Part shown: positions 24,359 to 33,224 of the stretch, in pieces
How positions within the stretch are numbered: position 1 is the first letter of the stretch
How the letters are laid out: each line of letters begins with the position of its first letter
From: SLSG01 sp964477035
GTDB taxonomy: Bacteria > Bacteroidota > Bacteroidia > Bacteroidales > UBA7960
Direction: 5' to 3'
Length of the DNA stretch: 64,000 nucleotides
Assembly (NCBI GenBank): GCA_964477035.1
Contig: CAYZCW010000006.1
Coordinates: 1-64,000 of the forward strand
Translations under genes and position numbers: made by a program
Notes under the pieces: model-generated
The model's input: the letters and a program-made list of their open reading frames with translations, nothing else
What the model was told of the DNA's origin: nothing
Database searches by the model: none

Positions 24359-25909
24359 ATGAGTATTTCCATTCTGTGGGCCGATGACGAAATTGATCTG
24401 TTGAAACCGCATGTGATCTTTCTGCGGGACAAGGGGTATGAGGTTCAGACGACCAACAACGGGGCCGAGGCGCTGGAACTGATCAGGGACCGTTCCTTTG
24501 ATATTGTGTTCCTGGATGAGCACATGCCGGGCCTTTCCGGGCTGGAAACCCTGGCGCGGATCAAGAGCAGCCGGCCGGGTCTGCCCGTGGTGATGATCAC
24601 CAAGAGTGAGGAGGAATCCATCATGAACGATGCCATCGGGAGCAATATATCCGACTACCTGATCAAACCCGTCAACCCCAACCAGATCCTGCTGTCCATC
24701 AAGAAAAACCTGGAGAACAGGAAGCTGGTCACGGAAAAAACCACCCTGGCCTACCAGCAGCAGTTCCGGCAGATCGGACAGGAACTGGGCGGGAGGCTCG
24801 ATATGGACGGGTGGAAGGACGTGTACAGGCAGTTGGTTTACTGGGAACTGGAACTCGACAAATTACAGGATTCCAGCATGAAGGAAATTTTTCGGATGCA
24901 GAAGCTGGAAGCCAACAGGGTGTTCTCGAGCTTTGTGTCCGCTCACTACCTGGACTGGCTCCGGGGGGATGCAGGGGACAAGCCGGTGCTGTCCCATACC
25001 GCATTCCGGGATTGCTGCCTGCCCTTCATCCGCGAGGAGGAACGGGTGTTTCTCATCATCATTGACAACCTCCGCTTCGACCAGTGGAAGGTTTTGCAGC
25101 CGCTGTTTGAGGAGTTTTACCGCATCCAGAAGGAGGAGATGGTCTGCAGCATCCTGCCCACGGCGACCCAGTATGCCAGAAATGCCTTCTTTGCCGGACT
25201 GATGCCCAGTGAAATTGAAAAGAAGTATCCGGACCTGTGGGTCGGAGAGGGGGATGAAGGCACCCGGAACCAGCATGAAGCGGCCCTGTTCGCCGAGCAG
25301 CTCAGGAGGCTGCGGGCCGATATCCGCTTCAACTACCACAAGATCCTCAACATGAATGCCGGGAAGAAGCTGAGCGAATCCCTTTCGAACCACCTGAATG
25401 CCCCCCTGAATGTCCTGGTGTACAACTTTGTGGACATGCTCTCCCATGCACGCACCGATATGGAGGTTCTCAAGGAGCTGGCGGATGATGAATCGGCTTA
25501 CCGTTCCCTGACCGTCAGCTGGTTTGAGCACTCTCCCCTCTGGGAGATCATCCGCAGCCTTTCCGGCAAGGGGGTCAGCATCCTGCTCACTTCCGACCAC
25601 GGATCCATCAAGGTGAACAACCCCACCAAGGTCGTGGGCGACAGGAACACCAATACCAACCTGCGCTACAAGACCGGGCGAAACCTCAAATACGAAGCAG
25701 ATGAGGTATTTGAGGTGCGAAGGCCCTCGGATGCCTGCCTTCCCCGGGAATCCGTCAGTGCCGGATACATCTTTGCGCTGGAGAACAATTTCTTTGCCTA
25801 TCCCAATAATTTCAACTATTACGTGAATTACTACCGGGATACCTTTCAGCATGGGGGCATCTCTATGGATGAAATGCTGGTCCCCATGGTCTATATGAAG
25901 GCCAAATAA
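24359..25909 (+). CDS. porX: PorX-type response regulator with PglZ phosphatase domain
   Basis: 516 residues. The receiver domain (1-125) has the acidic pair DDE (9-11), Asp53 in FLDEHMPG, and Lys104 in YLIKPVNPNQ. A helical linker (about 125-205) leads to a PglZ/alkaline-phosphatase-superfamily domain with IIDNLRFDQW, the Thr of LPTATQYARN and the metal-binding LTSDHGS. This architecture and length match PorX, which with the kinase PorY controls type IX secretion genes in Porphyromonas and has metal-dependent phosphodiesterase activity. It heads a porX-tsaE-ald run. PorY and the Por/Gld machinery are not in the window. Confidence 0.9.
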   Translation: MSISILWADDEIDLLKPHVIFLRDKGYEVQTTNNGAEALELIRDRSFDIVFLDEHMPGLSGLETLARIKSSRPGLPVVMITKSEEESIMNDAIGSNISDYLIKPVNPNQILLSIKKNLENRKLVTEKTTLAYQQQFRQIGQELGGRLDMDGWKDVYRQLVYWELELDKLQDSSMKEIFRMQKLEANRVFSSFVSAHYLDWLRGDAGDKPVLSHTAFRDCCLPFIREEERVFLIIIDNLRFDQWKVLQPLFEEFYRIQKEEMVCSILPTATQYARNAFFAGLMPSEIEKKYPDLWVGEGDEGTRNQHEAALFAEQLRRLRADIRFNYHKILNMNAGKKLSESLSNHLNAPLNVLVYNFVDMLSHARTDMEVLKELADDESAYRSLTVSWFEHSPLWEIIRSLSGKGVSILLTSDHGSIKVNNPTKVVGDRNTNTNLRYKTGRNLKYEADEVFEVRRPSDACLPRESVSAGYIFALENNFFAYPNNFNYYVNYYRDTFQHGGISMDEMLVPMVYMKAK

Positions 25910-25917
25910 CCAGCCCT

Positions 25918-26391
25918 ATGGATCCTTTCTTATCATTCAGGGTCGAACAGGAGGAGGAACTGGAGGAGGTGGCCGCCCGGTTGCTGGGGGCTTTCCCATA
26001 TGCCCGGATTTTTCTTCTTTACGGGGATCTGGGGGCGGGCAAGACCACCCTGGTCAAGGCATTTTGCCGTTTGCTCGGTGTGCCGGACATGGTGGGAAGT
26101 CCCACCTACTCCCTGATCAATGAATACCGCAGGCGGGACGGGGATGCCGTTTTTCATTTTGACCTGTACCGGTTGAAGGGGGTGGCGGAGTTGTACGACC
26201 TGGGCTACGAAGATTATTTCTTTTCCGGGGCCTTTTGTTTTGTGGAATGGCCGGAGCGCATGGAGTCCCTGCTTGCCTTCGATTACTGCAGGGTGGACAT
26301 TGAGGACCAAGCGGGTGTGCGCGTCATCCGTGCGAACCTGGCGGGCCCGGGCGGCCCCCGGGACCACTCCCGTCCCGGGGGAACCGACTGA
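25918..26391 (+). CDS. tsaE: tRNA threonylcarbamoyladenosine biosynthesis ATPase TsaE
   Basis: 157 residues. Walker A GDLGAGKTT is at 36-44, followed by SPTYSLINEY and HFDLYRL, then the conserved FVEWPERM. TsaE works with TsaB and TsaD to make t6A37 in ANN-decoding tRNAs. It starts 8 bases after porX. A Gly/Pro-rich tail after about residue 140 is longer than usual and looks unstructured. Confidence 0.95.
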   Translation: MDPFLSFRVEQEEELEEVAARLLGAFPYARIFLLYGDLGAGKTTLVKAFCRLLGVPDMVGSPTYSLINEYRRRDGDAVFHFDLYRLKGVAELYDLGYEDYFFSGAFCFVEWPERMESLLAFDYCRVDIEDQAGVRVIRANLAGPGGPRDHSRPGGTD

Positions 26392-26444
26392 AATGGCTGC
26401 TGCCCGGGGGCTGGCCCCCAGGGTACAGAAAAAAATGTATAAGC

Positions 26445-27668
26445 ATGGAACAAAGCCCGAAAAAAGACTACGTGCTGTTCAGCCGGGGCGGTCAGCTGAT
26501 GCCCCAGGAGGAGATGCTGGAGGTGCGAAAAAAGAAAAACCACCTGGTGATCGGCATCCCCCGGGAGTCGACCTACCAGGAAAACCGGATAGCCCTCGCC
26601 CCGGAGGCGGTTTCCGTCCTGGTGCAGAATGGCCACAAAGTCCTCATCGAGACCCGGGCCGGGGAGAACGCCTTTTTCCCCGACCGGGAATTCGCCGAGG
26701 CCGGTGGTGAGCTGGTGTATTCTCATGAGGAGGTCTTCAAGGCGAACCTGGTCCTGAAAGTCGCCCCCCTGACCGACAAGGAGCTGGAACTTGTCAAACC
26801 GGGACAGGTGGTGTTCTCTACCCTGGCCTTCCCCATGCAGAAGGAGTCCTATTTCAGGACCCTGGGCAGCAAGAAAGTCTCCGCCGCGGCTTTTGAGTTC
26901 ATCCGCGACAAGACGGGTACGTTCCCCCTGGTCAGGAGCATGAGTGAGATCGCCGGCAATACGTCGGTCCTGATCGCCTCCGAATACCTTTGCAATAAGA
27001 AATATGGCAAAGGGCGCATGTTCGGAGGATTTTCGGGGATCACCCCGACCGAAGTGGTGATCATTGGGGCCGGCACGGTGGGGGAGTATGCCGTGCGTGC
27101 TGCCATGGGGCTCGGGGCCATGGTCAAGGTGTTCGATCATTCCATATACCGGCTCCGGCGCCTGCAGAACAACCTCAACGCCCGGATCTTTACCTCCATC
27201 ATACAGCCCAAGGTGTTGCTCAAGGCACTCAGGACCGCCGATGTGGTCATCGGCGCCCTGCATTCCTCCTTTGGCCGGACGCCCGTGGTGGTTACGGAGG
27301 ATATGGTCAGTCAGATGAAATACGGCAGCGTCATCGTGGATGTCAGTATCGACCAGGGGGGGTGTGTGGAAACCAGCCAGGTGACCAACCATTCAGAGCC
27401 TGTGTTCCGGAAACACGGGGTCACGCATTATTGTGTGCCGAATATCGCCTCCCGCGTGCCCCATACAGCCTCCTATGCATTCAGCAACTTTTTTGTTCCG
27501 GTATTGTTGTCCGTCGGAGAAGAGGGGGGATTTGAAAACATGCTGAAAAAGGATCCGGGCGTCCGGCAGGGCATGTATCTGTACAACGGCATTCTGACGA
27601 ATCAGCACATCGGGGAGTTTTTCGGCCTGCCTTACCAGGACATCGAGCTGCTGATGGCCGCCTTCTGA
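26445..27668 (+). CDS. ald: alanine dehydrogenase
   Basis: 407 residues. The AlaDH/PNT N-terminal domain is evident (IGIPRESTYQENRIALAPEAV) with the NAD-binding Rossmann motif VVIIGAGTVGEYAVRAAMGLGA in the middle and the later DVSIDQGGCVETS plus YCVPNIASRVPHTAS, which contain catalytic residues. It interconverts alanine with pyruvate plus ammonia using NAD. An N-terminal extension of about 35 residues precedes the usual start, as in many Bacteroidota relatives. It follows tsaE by 53 bases. Confidence 0.93.
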   Translation: MEQSPKKDYVLFSRGGQLMPQEEMLEVRKKKNHLVIGIPRESTYQENRIALAPEAVSVLVQNGHKVLIETRAGENAFFPDREFAEAGGELVYSHEEVFKANLVLKVAPLTDKELELVKPGQVVFSTLAFPMQKESYFRTLGSKKVSAAAFEFIRDKTGTFPLVRSMSEIAGNTSVLIASEYLCNKKYGKGRMFGGFSGITPTEVVIIGAGTVGEYAVRAAMGLGAMVKVFDHSIYRLRRLQNNLNARIFTSIIQPKVLLKALRTADVVIGALHSSFGRTPVVVTEDMVSQMKYGSVIVDVSIDQGGCVETSQVTNHSEPVFRKHGVTHYCVPNIASRVPHTASYAFSNFFVPVLLSVGEEGGFENMLKKDPGVRQGMYLYNGILTNQHIGEFFGLPYQDIELLMAAF

Positions 27669-27683
27669 GCGGTCCGCCAACGA

Positions 27684-27714
27684 CAAAAAAACCCGGACCC
27701 TGCGGATCCGGGTT
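27684..27714 (-). terminator. intrinsic terminator of tRNA-Lys
   Basis: On the minus strand, AACCCGGA (27714-27707) pairs with TCCGGGTT (27697-27690) and is followed by a T7 run (27690-27684). It begins two bases after the encoded CCA end of tRNA-Lys; read the other way it follows ald by about 20 bases but lacks a T-run. Confidence 0.85.
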
Positions 27715-27715
27715 C

Positions 27716-27791
27716 TGGTGACTTGGCTGGGGCTCGAACCCAGGACCCCATCCTTAAAAGGGATGTGCTCTACCAGCTGAGCTACCAAGTC
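27716..27791 (-). tRNA. tRNA-Lys (anticodon TTT), CCA encoded
   Basis: Complete cloverleaf on the minus strand: acceptor GACTTGG/CCAAGTC with discriminator A and an encoded CCA (27718-27716). The anticodon stem CATCC/GGATG encloses the loop CTTTTAA with TTT. D arm GCTCAGCTGGTAGAGC and T arm GGTTCGAGCC are standard. Unlike tRNA-His in this window, the CCA end is genomically encoded. Confidence 0.98.
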
Positions 27792-27832
27792 GCCTGTTTC
27801 TCCAAAAACAAAGGTGTTGTTTTTTGAGAGTG

Positions 27833-27863
27833 CAAAGATATTATGGATTCTTTAAAATCCAAA
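27833..27863 (-). promoter_or_regulatory. full Bacteroidota promoter of tRNA-Lys
   Basis: Minus strand: TTTG (27863-27860), a 19-base spacer, then TATCTTTG (27840-27833), a perfect -33/-7 pair. Predicted transcription start is near 27828, about 37 bases before the tRNA. This is the best promoter match in the window. Confidence 0.85.
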
Positions 27864-27912
27864 GATTTTTTTGGTTTTTCCCCCCTTTGGGTGGCAGGGG
27901 CTGTGCGGCCCG

Positions 27913-29079
27913 CTAATCGAGCATGGGGTGTCTTTCAAATACGGCATCCTCACGGAAGTGTTTGCGGTAGGTTGCCAGCCGGAATGCCCGGGTGCAGCCG
28001 ATGTGTTCCAGAATCTTGATCATTTTGGGGTTGAAGTCGCCGATCCAGTTCATGTACATGTCCCGGTACCATCCCCGCCTTCTGACCAGCTCGCGCATGG
28101 TCATGATCAGGCCGCTTTCCACACCCTTGTTACGGTAATCAGGCACGGTGCCGAAAACCAGTCCCTGGATCGTCCGGGCCTTTCCCCGCCATCGATGGTA
28201 CAGGAATTTTACTTTGCCGGGGAAGTCCATCCTCCCGTTTACATAGCGGAATAGCTGGTTGAGCTCCGGGATGGCTACCAGGAAGGCAATCGGCTGGTCC
28301 TCGTGGTAGCCGAAAACGATCAGTTCCTGATCAATGACGTCCTTCATTTTCAGGAAGGTTTTCTCGGCCTCCTCCCGCGTCATGGGCCTGAAAAACTTGT
28401 GGGTGCCTCCCCAGGCATTGTTGTAAATGGTCCGGAAGTCCTCCGTATACTTCCCAATGCGCTTCATGTCCAGGTGCTCAAAATGGAAACCCCGGGCCAT
28501 CATCAGCCGTTCAAATTTTCTCTCCAGCACCTCGGGAAGGACGACATCCGTCACCAGGCGGTATACATACTGGTTGTAAAACAGCTGAAAGCCGTAAGCC
28601 TCAAAAAGTTCCCTGTAATAGGGCGGGTTGTAGTTCAGCAGGTAGGTGGGCCGCTGGTCGAACCCCTCCAGCATCAGGCCCCAAAATCTTTCTTTCTCAC
28701 CAAAATTAATGGGGCCGTCCATGGCTTCCATCCCCCTTGCCTGCAGCCAGTTCCGGCAATGGTCGAACATCATGAAGGCAGCCCTGCCATCGTTGATGCA
28801 TTCAAAGAAACCCAGCCCCCCCGTCGGTTGGGCAAAGGTGTGGGCAAGTTGTTGGTTCACAAAGGCAGCCACCCTGCCGATGGGTTGCCCCCCGGAGTCA
28901 TGGAGTACCCACCTGATGGCCTCTCCTGACTGGAACAGGGGGTTTTTCCCCGGGTCGAAGGTGGCTTCAATGTCTGACTCCAGGTGGCTGATCCAGTTTT
29001 TATCATTCCGGTAAATGATCCGGGGTACCTGGTGAAAGGCCCTGACGTCTTTTCGTGTCCTGACTTCTGTAAGTTGCAT
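27913..29079 (-). CDS. GNAT-like protein of unknown function
   Basis: 388 residues from the ATG at 29079 (MQLTEVRTRKDVRAFHQVP); the frame runs on to 29196 without support. The C-terminal third shows an acetyl-CoA-site-like loop (VFGTVPDYRNKGVESGLI) followed by MNWIGDFNPKMIKILEHIG, the usual closing helix of GNAT folds. The N-terminal part has a second half-domain (GRVAAFVNQQ...ECINDGRAAFMMFDHC), so it may be a tandem GNAT/FemAB-like protein. It is cytoplasmic by appearance. Substrate unknown. Confidence 0.75.
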   Translation of the reverse strand: MQLTEVRTRKDVRAFHQVPRIIYRNDKNWISHLESDIEATFDPGKNPLFQSGEAIRWVLHDSGGQPIGRVAAFVNQQLAHTFAQPTGGLGFFECINDGRAAFMMFDHCRNWLQARGMEAMDGPINFGEKERFWGLMLEGFDQRPTYLLNYNPPYYRELFEAYGFQLFYNQYVYRLVTDVVLPEVLERKFERLMMARGFHFEHLDMKRIGKYTEDFRTIYNNAWGGTHKFFRPMTREEAEKTFLKMKDVIDQELIVFGYHEDQPIAFLVAIPELNQLFRYVNGRMDFPGKVKFLYHRWRGKARTIQGLVFGTVPDYRNKGVESGLIMTMRELVRRRGWYRDMYMNWIGDFNPKMIKILEHIGCTRAFRLATYRKHFREDAVFERHPMLD

Positions 29080-29303
29080 AGGCTGGCTTTCAGGGATGAG
29101 CCGGGAGAACCAATGAATCCCCCGGTACAAAAATAACAAAATCTTTTCGCGTCTTTTATGGCCGGAGGATTTGAAAACCGGATCCGCCGCATGCATTCAT
29201 TGAGAAAAAACCCTTAGGTTTGTCCCTCGGAAAACCATCCGTTCGCCGGCCGCATGCCAGCCGTTTCAAAGGCAGCCGGGGAGCGGAAAAACAGGACAGG
29301 GAA

Positions 29304-30119
29304 ATGGATGGACTGAGTGAAAAAGTAATGATCGTGACCGGTGCTTCCTCGGGGATCGGGGCCGCTTTGGCCCTGGAGGGTCTGGCCCGGGGCCTTCGCG
29401 TGGTGCTTGCCGCCCGCAACATGCAGGCCATGGAGGCACTGATCCGCGGGCAAGGCATCCCACGTGAACAGTACCTCCTGGTGGCGGCGGACGTGTCCCT
29501 GCGGGAGGATTGCAGGGCCCTGGTTGACAAAACCCTGGAGGCTTTCGGCCGGATAGACGTGTTGGTGAACAATGCGGGACTGTCCATGAGGGCCCTTTTT
29601 GAAGACACCAGCCTGGAGGTTCTTGAACGGCTGATGCAGGTGAATTTCTGGGGAACGGTCTACTGCACCCACTACGCCCTGCCTCATTTGTTGGAGACCG
29701 GAGGAACCGTCGCCGGTATTTCGTCCGTTTCCGGCTACAAGGGGCTTCCGGCGAGGACCGGGTATGCGGCTTCCAAGTTTGCCATGCAGGGCTTTCTTGA
29801 AGCCCTGCGCATCGAAAACCGCAAGCGGGGACTGCATGTGCTGATCGCCTGTCCCGGATTCACCGCTTCCAACATTCGTAAAACCGCCCTGGCCGCAGAT
29901 GGCTCAGCCCAGGGGGAATCTCCCAGGGACGAGTCACGCATGATGCCTGCCAGCGAGGCTGCCCGCCATATCCTGCATGCAATCCGGCACAGGCGGCCGA
30001 CCCTGATCCTCACCCTGCAGGGGAAGCTGACTGTTTGGCTCAACAAGTTTTTCCCGCGTTGGGTCGACAAATTGGTCTTCGAACACATGGCCCGGGAACC
30101 GGATTCCCCATTCAGGTAG
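29304..30119 (+). CDS. short-chain dehydrogenase/reductase
   Basis: 271 residues from the ATG at 29304. The cofactor motif TGASSGIG is at 12-19, followed by NNAG, Ser and the YxxxK pair (TGYAASKFA) that form the catalytic set. After about residue 195 the sequence ADGSAQGESPRDES is a flexible substrate loop, and the C-terminus (TVWLNKFFPRWVDKLV) is amphipathic and hydrophobic, as in SDRs acting at membranes on lipids or retinoid-like substrates. The substrate is not known. Divergent from the GNAT-like gene. Confidence 0.9.
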   Translation: MDGLSEKVMIVTGASSGIGAALALEGLARGLRVVLAARNMQAMEALIRGQGIPREQYLLVAADVSLREDCRALVDKTLEAFGRIDVLVNNAGLSMRALFEDTSLEVLERLMQVNFWGTVYCTHYALPHLLETGGTVAGISSVSGYKGLPARTGYAASKFAMQGFLEALRIENRKRGLHVLIACPGFTASNIRKTALAADGSAQGESPRDESRMMPASEAARHILHAIRHRRPTLILTLQGKLTVWLNKFFPRWVDKLVFEHMAREPDSPFR

Positions 30120-30140
30120 GAACGGCTGACGAGAAATCCG

Positions 30141-30148
30141 TATCTTTG
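30141..30148 (+). promoter_or_regulatory. -7 promoter element for the 30211 gene and manA
   Basis: TATCTTTG, a full match to TAnnTTTG, 62 bases before the ATG at 30211. No -33 TTTG at the expected spacing. Confidence 0.5.
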
Positions 30149-30210
30149 TCAGGGCATCCAACGCATGCTCAATATGTGCGGCCTCAGTATCCACCCAAAA
30201 AAATCATTCG

Positions 30211-30669
30211 ATGCAGAAGAATCTTGAAATCAAGCCCATGGTCGGCTTCGGCGATCTGAAATTCGGTGCCACCACCGAAGCGGTTGAAAAATACTTTGGC
30301 AAGCCCCAGGAAACCGAAACCCTGGACGTGGAAGGGGAAATCAATGAAATAGAGGTCTGGAGCTATTGGGAAATGGGCCATTCTGTCTATTTTGAGAAGG
30401 ACCAGGACAATGTGTGCACCAATTTTGAAACCGACAACGAACAGGCGCTGTTGTTCGGGCAGAAGGTGTTTGGCCTTGATGAGGCCGGCATCGTCGACCT
30501 GATGAAAAAGCAGGGCTTTGCCGATTTTGAAGTCGATGAGGAGGAACCCGGGGAGCGGATTCTATTCTTTCACGATGCCCATTTGCAGTTCGTGCTGGAA
30601 GAGGGGGAGTTGGTGCTGGTGTCCTGGGCAGTGGCCGTTGATGAGGAGGACCGCATCCTCTGGCCCTGA
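30211..30669 (+). CDS. small acidic conserved-looking hypothetical protein
   Basis: 152 residues, strongly acidic, soluble and without signal peptide. It begins IKPMVGFGDLKFGATTEAVEK, reminiscent of short proteins built on a two-layer alpha/beta repeat (a glycine turn followed by a helix that recurs near VFGLDEAGIVDLMKK). I do not recognise a named family. It ends 9 bases before manA and shares its promoter, so the two are probably cotranscribed. The codon use is like its neighbours and the frame is intact. Confidence 0.75.
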   Translation: MQKNLEIKPMVGFGDLKFGATTEAVEKYFGKPQETETLDVEGEINEIEVWSYWEMGHSVYFEKDQDNVCTNFETDNEQALLFGQKVFGLDEAGIVDLMKKQGFADFEVDEEEPGERILFFHDAHLQFVLEEGELVLVSWAVAVDEEDRILWP

Positions 30670-30678
30670 TCTGATCCC

Positions 30679-31665
30679 ATGCAGTCGCAGTATCCCTTGA
30701 AGTTTGCCCCCATCCTGAAACAAAGGGTATGGGGCGGGAACCGTTTGCACACCCTGTTCGGGAAAGGGGATCCCGGGCTCCGGCAATTGGGTGAATCCTG
30801 GGAACTGTCCGGGGTGGAAGGGTCCGTGTCCGTTGTCCGCAATGGCTTCCTGGCCGGCAATGAGTTGCCGGAACTGCTGGAGGTTTTCATGGGAGATCTG
30901 GCAGGAGAGCTGGTGTACGAACGTTTCGGGAACCGGTTTCCCCTGCTGGTCAAATTCCTCGATGCGCACCACCCCCTGTCGGTCCAGGTGCATCCCGGGG
31001 ACGGGCTGGCTGCCCGAAAGCACCGAAGCACAGGCAAGACGGAGATGTGGTATGTGCTGGCCGCAGACCCGGGGAGCCTGGTATGGTCCGGCTTCCGGGA
31101 AGGGGTAGACAGGAAGGTTTTTCTGGATCACCTGGGCAGCAACAGCCTTACCGACATCCTGCATGCCGAACCGGTTCGGCCTGGCGATGTCCTGTACATC
31201 CCTTCCGGGCGCATTCATGCGGTCGGGGCCGGGGTGACCCTCTGCGAGATCCAGCAGCCGGCCGATGTCACCTACCGCCTTTATGACTGGAACCGGTCCG
31301 GGATGGACGGCCGGCCCCGGCCGCTTCACATCCAGGAGGCCCTGGAGGCCCTGGACTTTTCGGCCTGCGGGGAGGCAAAAACGCATTATACCTCCCCGGG
31401 CAACGGCAGTGTTCCGCTGGTTGTATCCCCCCACTTCCATGTCAACCTTGTCCGGCTCGACAAAGTGCTCGCCTGGGATTATTTCTACCTGGATTCTTTC
31501 GTGGTGTACGTATGCCTTGAGGGAAGGCTGGATGTCCGCTACCCAGGGGGCAGAGAAAGCCTCATTGCCGGAGAAACCCTGCTGCTGCCCGCCGAGTTCA
31601 AGAATGTGGAACTGCATCCGCTGGTCCCGTCGGCCCTGCTGGAAGCCTATCTTCCCCCGCCGTGA
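30679..31665 (+). CDS. manA: class I mannose-6-phosphate isomerase
   Basis: 328 residues, cupin-type zinc enzyme interconverting mannose-6-P and fructose-6-P. WGGNRLHTLFG near the start, the zinc-binding QVHPGD (about 105-110), GKTEMWYVL with catalytic Lys/Glu, and PSGRIHAVGAG with a further His ligand are all present. The short form lacks the helical insert of the eukaryotic enzyme. It could feed GDP-mannose synthesis for surface polysaccharide. Confidence 0.94.
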   Translation: MQSQYPLKFAPILKQRVWGGNRLHTLFGKGDPGLRQLGESWELSGVEGSVSVVRNGFLAGNELPELLEVFMGDLAGELVYERFGNRFPLLVKFLDAHHPLSVQVHPGDGLAARKHRSTGKTEMWYVLAADPGSLVWSGFREGVDRKVFLDHLGSNSLTDILHAEPVRPGDVLYIPSGRIHAVGAGVTLCEIQQPADVTYRLYDWNRSGMDGRPRPLHIQEALEALDFSACGEAKTHYTSPGNGSVPLVVSPHFHVNLVRLDKVLAWDYFYLDSFVVYVCLEGRLDVRYPGGRESLIAGETLLLPAEFKNVELHPLVPSALLEAYLPPP

Positions 31666-31742
31666 ACCATTCTCCCTTTTGATTCACGTCCCCCCCCCTG
31701 ATTCGCGTTCCCTGGCTTGCCCGACGGCCATCCCCCGGCGGT

Positions 31743-33209
31743 TTATTTTCTCCAGAAACTGGGTGACAGCACCAGCAGCACGGTGAAGATCTCCAGGCGC
31801 CCCAGCAGCATGAAGAAACTCAGGACCCATTTGCCGCCGGCAGGAATGTGGGCATAGGTATCCACCGGGCCGACACTTCCGATGGCAGGCCCGATATTTC
31901 CAATGGTGGCCACGGAGGCCCCGATGGCCGAGGCGAAATCCAGTCCGAAGACAGTCATGATGGCCGATCCGGCCACAAACAGCAAGATGTAGAGCAGGAA
32001 AAACGCCAGGAAGTTGTGGATGATGTCCGGAGGAATGCTCCGGCCGTTGATGCGGACAGGGATGACGGCCATGGGATGCAGCAGCCTTTTCATCTCAAGC
32101 CGGGTGTTTTTGAACAGGACGAGCAGCCGGATCATTTTTACACCGCCCCCGGTGGATCCGATGCATCCGCCGGTGAACATCAATAGAAACAGGGCAAACC
32201 AGATGAAATTATCCCACTGAAGGTAGTCCGCCGTAATGAACCCCGTCGTGGTCACGATGCTCACCGTCTGAAACAGGGCCTCCCGGAAGGCAGGCTCCAC
32301 CCCGGTGTGGTGCATTACGATGATCGAGACGGCAATGAACAGGGTGAACAGCCCGGTCAGGGACAAATAGAACCGCAGCTCTTCGTTGTCCAGCACTTTT
32401 TTAAACTGCCCCTTCAGAAGGAAGTAATGCAGTGAAAAGCTTGTGCCCGCCAGGAGCATGAACAGGATGATCACGTATTGGATGTAGGGCGAAAAGCCGG
32501 CGATGCTGTCGTTGCGGGTGGAAAAACCGCCTGTTGCCATCGTGCTGAATGCGTGGCATAGTCCGTCGAACAGGTCCATGCCCCCCAGCATCAGCAACAG
32601 GGTCTGCGTCAGGGTAAACAGCAGGTAAATGCCCCAGAGGCGTTTGGCCGTTTCGGTGATGCGGGGATGCAGCCGGCTGGGGGTGGTTCCCGGCGCCTCG
32701 GCCACAAACAGCTGCATCCCGCCCACGCCCAGGATGGGCAGGATCGCCAGGGTCAGGACGATGATGCCCATGCCTCCCAGCCAGTGGGTCATGCTGCGCC
32801 AGAACAACAACCCCCTGGGCATGGCCTCGATGTCGTTCAGGATGGTTGCCCCGGTGGTTGTAAACCCGGAGATGGTTTCAAAGAATGCATCGGTATAGGA
32901 GGGGATGGCCCCGCTGAGGTAGGCCGGCAGGGCCCCGAACACGGAGATGCTGATCCAGGTCAGGCTGACCACCAGGTACCCCTCCTTTTTCCCTATATTC
33001 CGGTGGTCATACCGCCGGGTCAGCCAGACCAGCAGCACACCCGACAGAAAGGTCAGGGACATGCCCATGCCCAAGCCTATCAGGCTGTCCTGTTCCCTGT
33101 ATATCAGGGACCAGACCATGGGAAACAGCATGGTGGCCGAGAGGATCATCAGCAGGATGCCGAGGAATTTGACAATGAGCCGGAGATTGACTTCCTTTTT
33201 GGCGGGCAT
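31743..33209 (-). CDS. trkH: TrkH-type potassium uptake channel subunit
   Basis: 488 residues, about ten membrane segments in four M1-P-M2 repeats. The selectivity-loop glycines are visible as TTTGATIL, MATGGFST, TTTGFIT and IGNIGPAIG. GSTGGGVKMIRLLVL is the characteristic gating loop. With the cytosolic NAD/ATP-binding TrkA it imports K+. It lies 15 bases after trkA in the same operon. Confidence 0.95.
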   Translation of the reverse strand: MPAKKEVNLRLIVKFLGILLMILSATMLFPMVWSLIYREQDSLIGLGMGMSLTFLSGVLLVWLTRRYDHRNIGKKEGYLVVSLTWISISVFGALPAYLSGAIPSYTDAFFETISGFTTTGATILNDIEAMPRGLLFWRSMTHWLGGMGIIVLTLAILPILGVGGMQLFVAEAPGTTPSRLHPRITETAKRLWGIYLLFTLTQTLLLMLGGMDLFDGLCHAFSTMATGGFSTRNDSIAGFSPYIQYVIILFMLLAGTSFSLHYFLLKGQFKKVLDNEELRFYLSLTGLFTLFIAVSIIVMHHTGVEPAFREALFQTVSIVTTTGFITADYLQWDNFIWFALFLLMFTGGCIGSTGGGVKMIRLLVLFKNTRLEMKRLLHPMAVIPVRINGRSIPPDIIHNFLAFFLLYILLFVAGSAIMTVFGLDFASAIGASVATIGNIGPAIGSVGPVDTYAHIPAGGKWVLSFFMLLGRLEIFTVLLVLSPSFWRK

Positions 33210-33224
33210 GGCTGGAAGGAGTGA

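Noticed and set aside
31662..31687. Inverted repeat CGTGAA/TTCACG after manA as terminator
   Set aside because: Six-base stem with a long loop and followed by a C run, not a T run.
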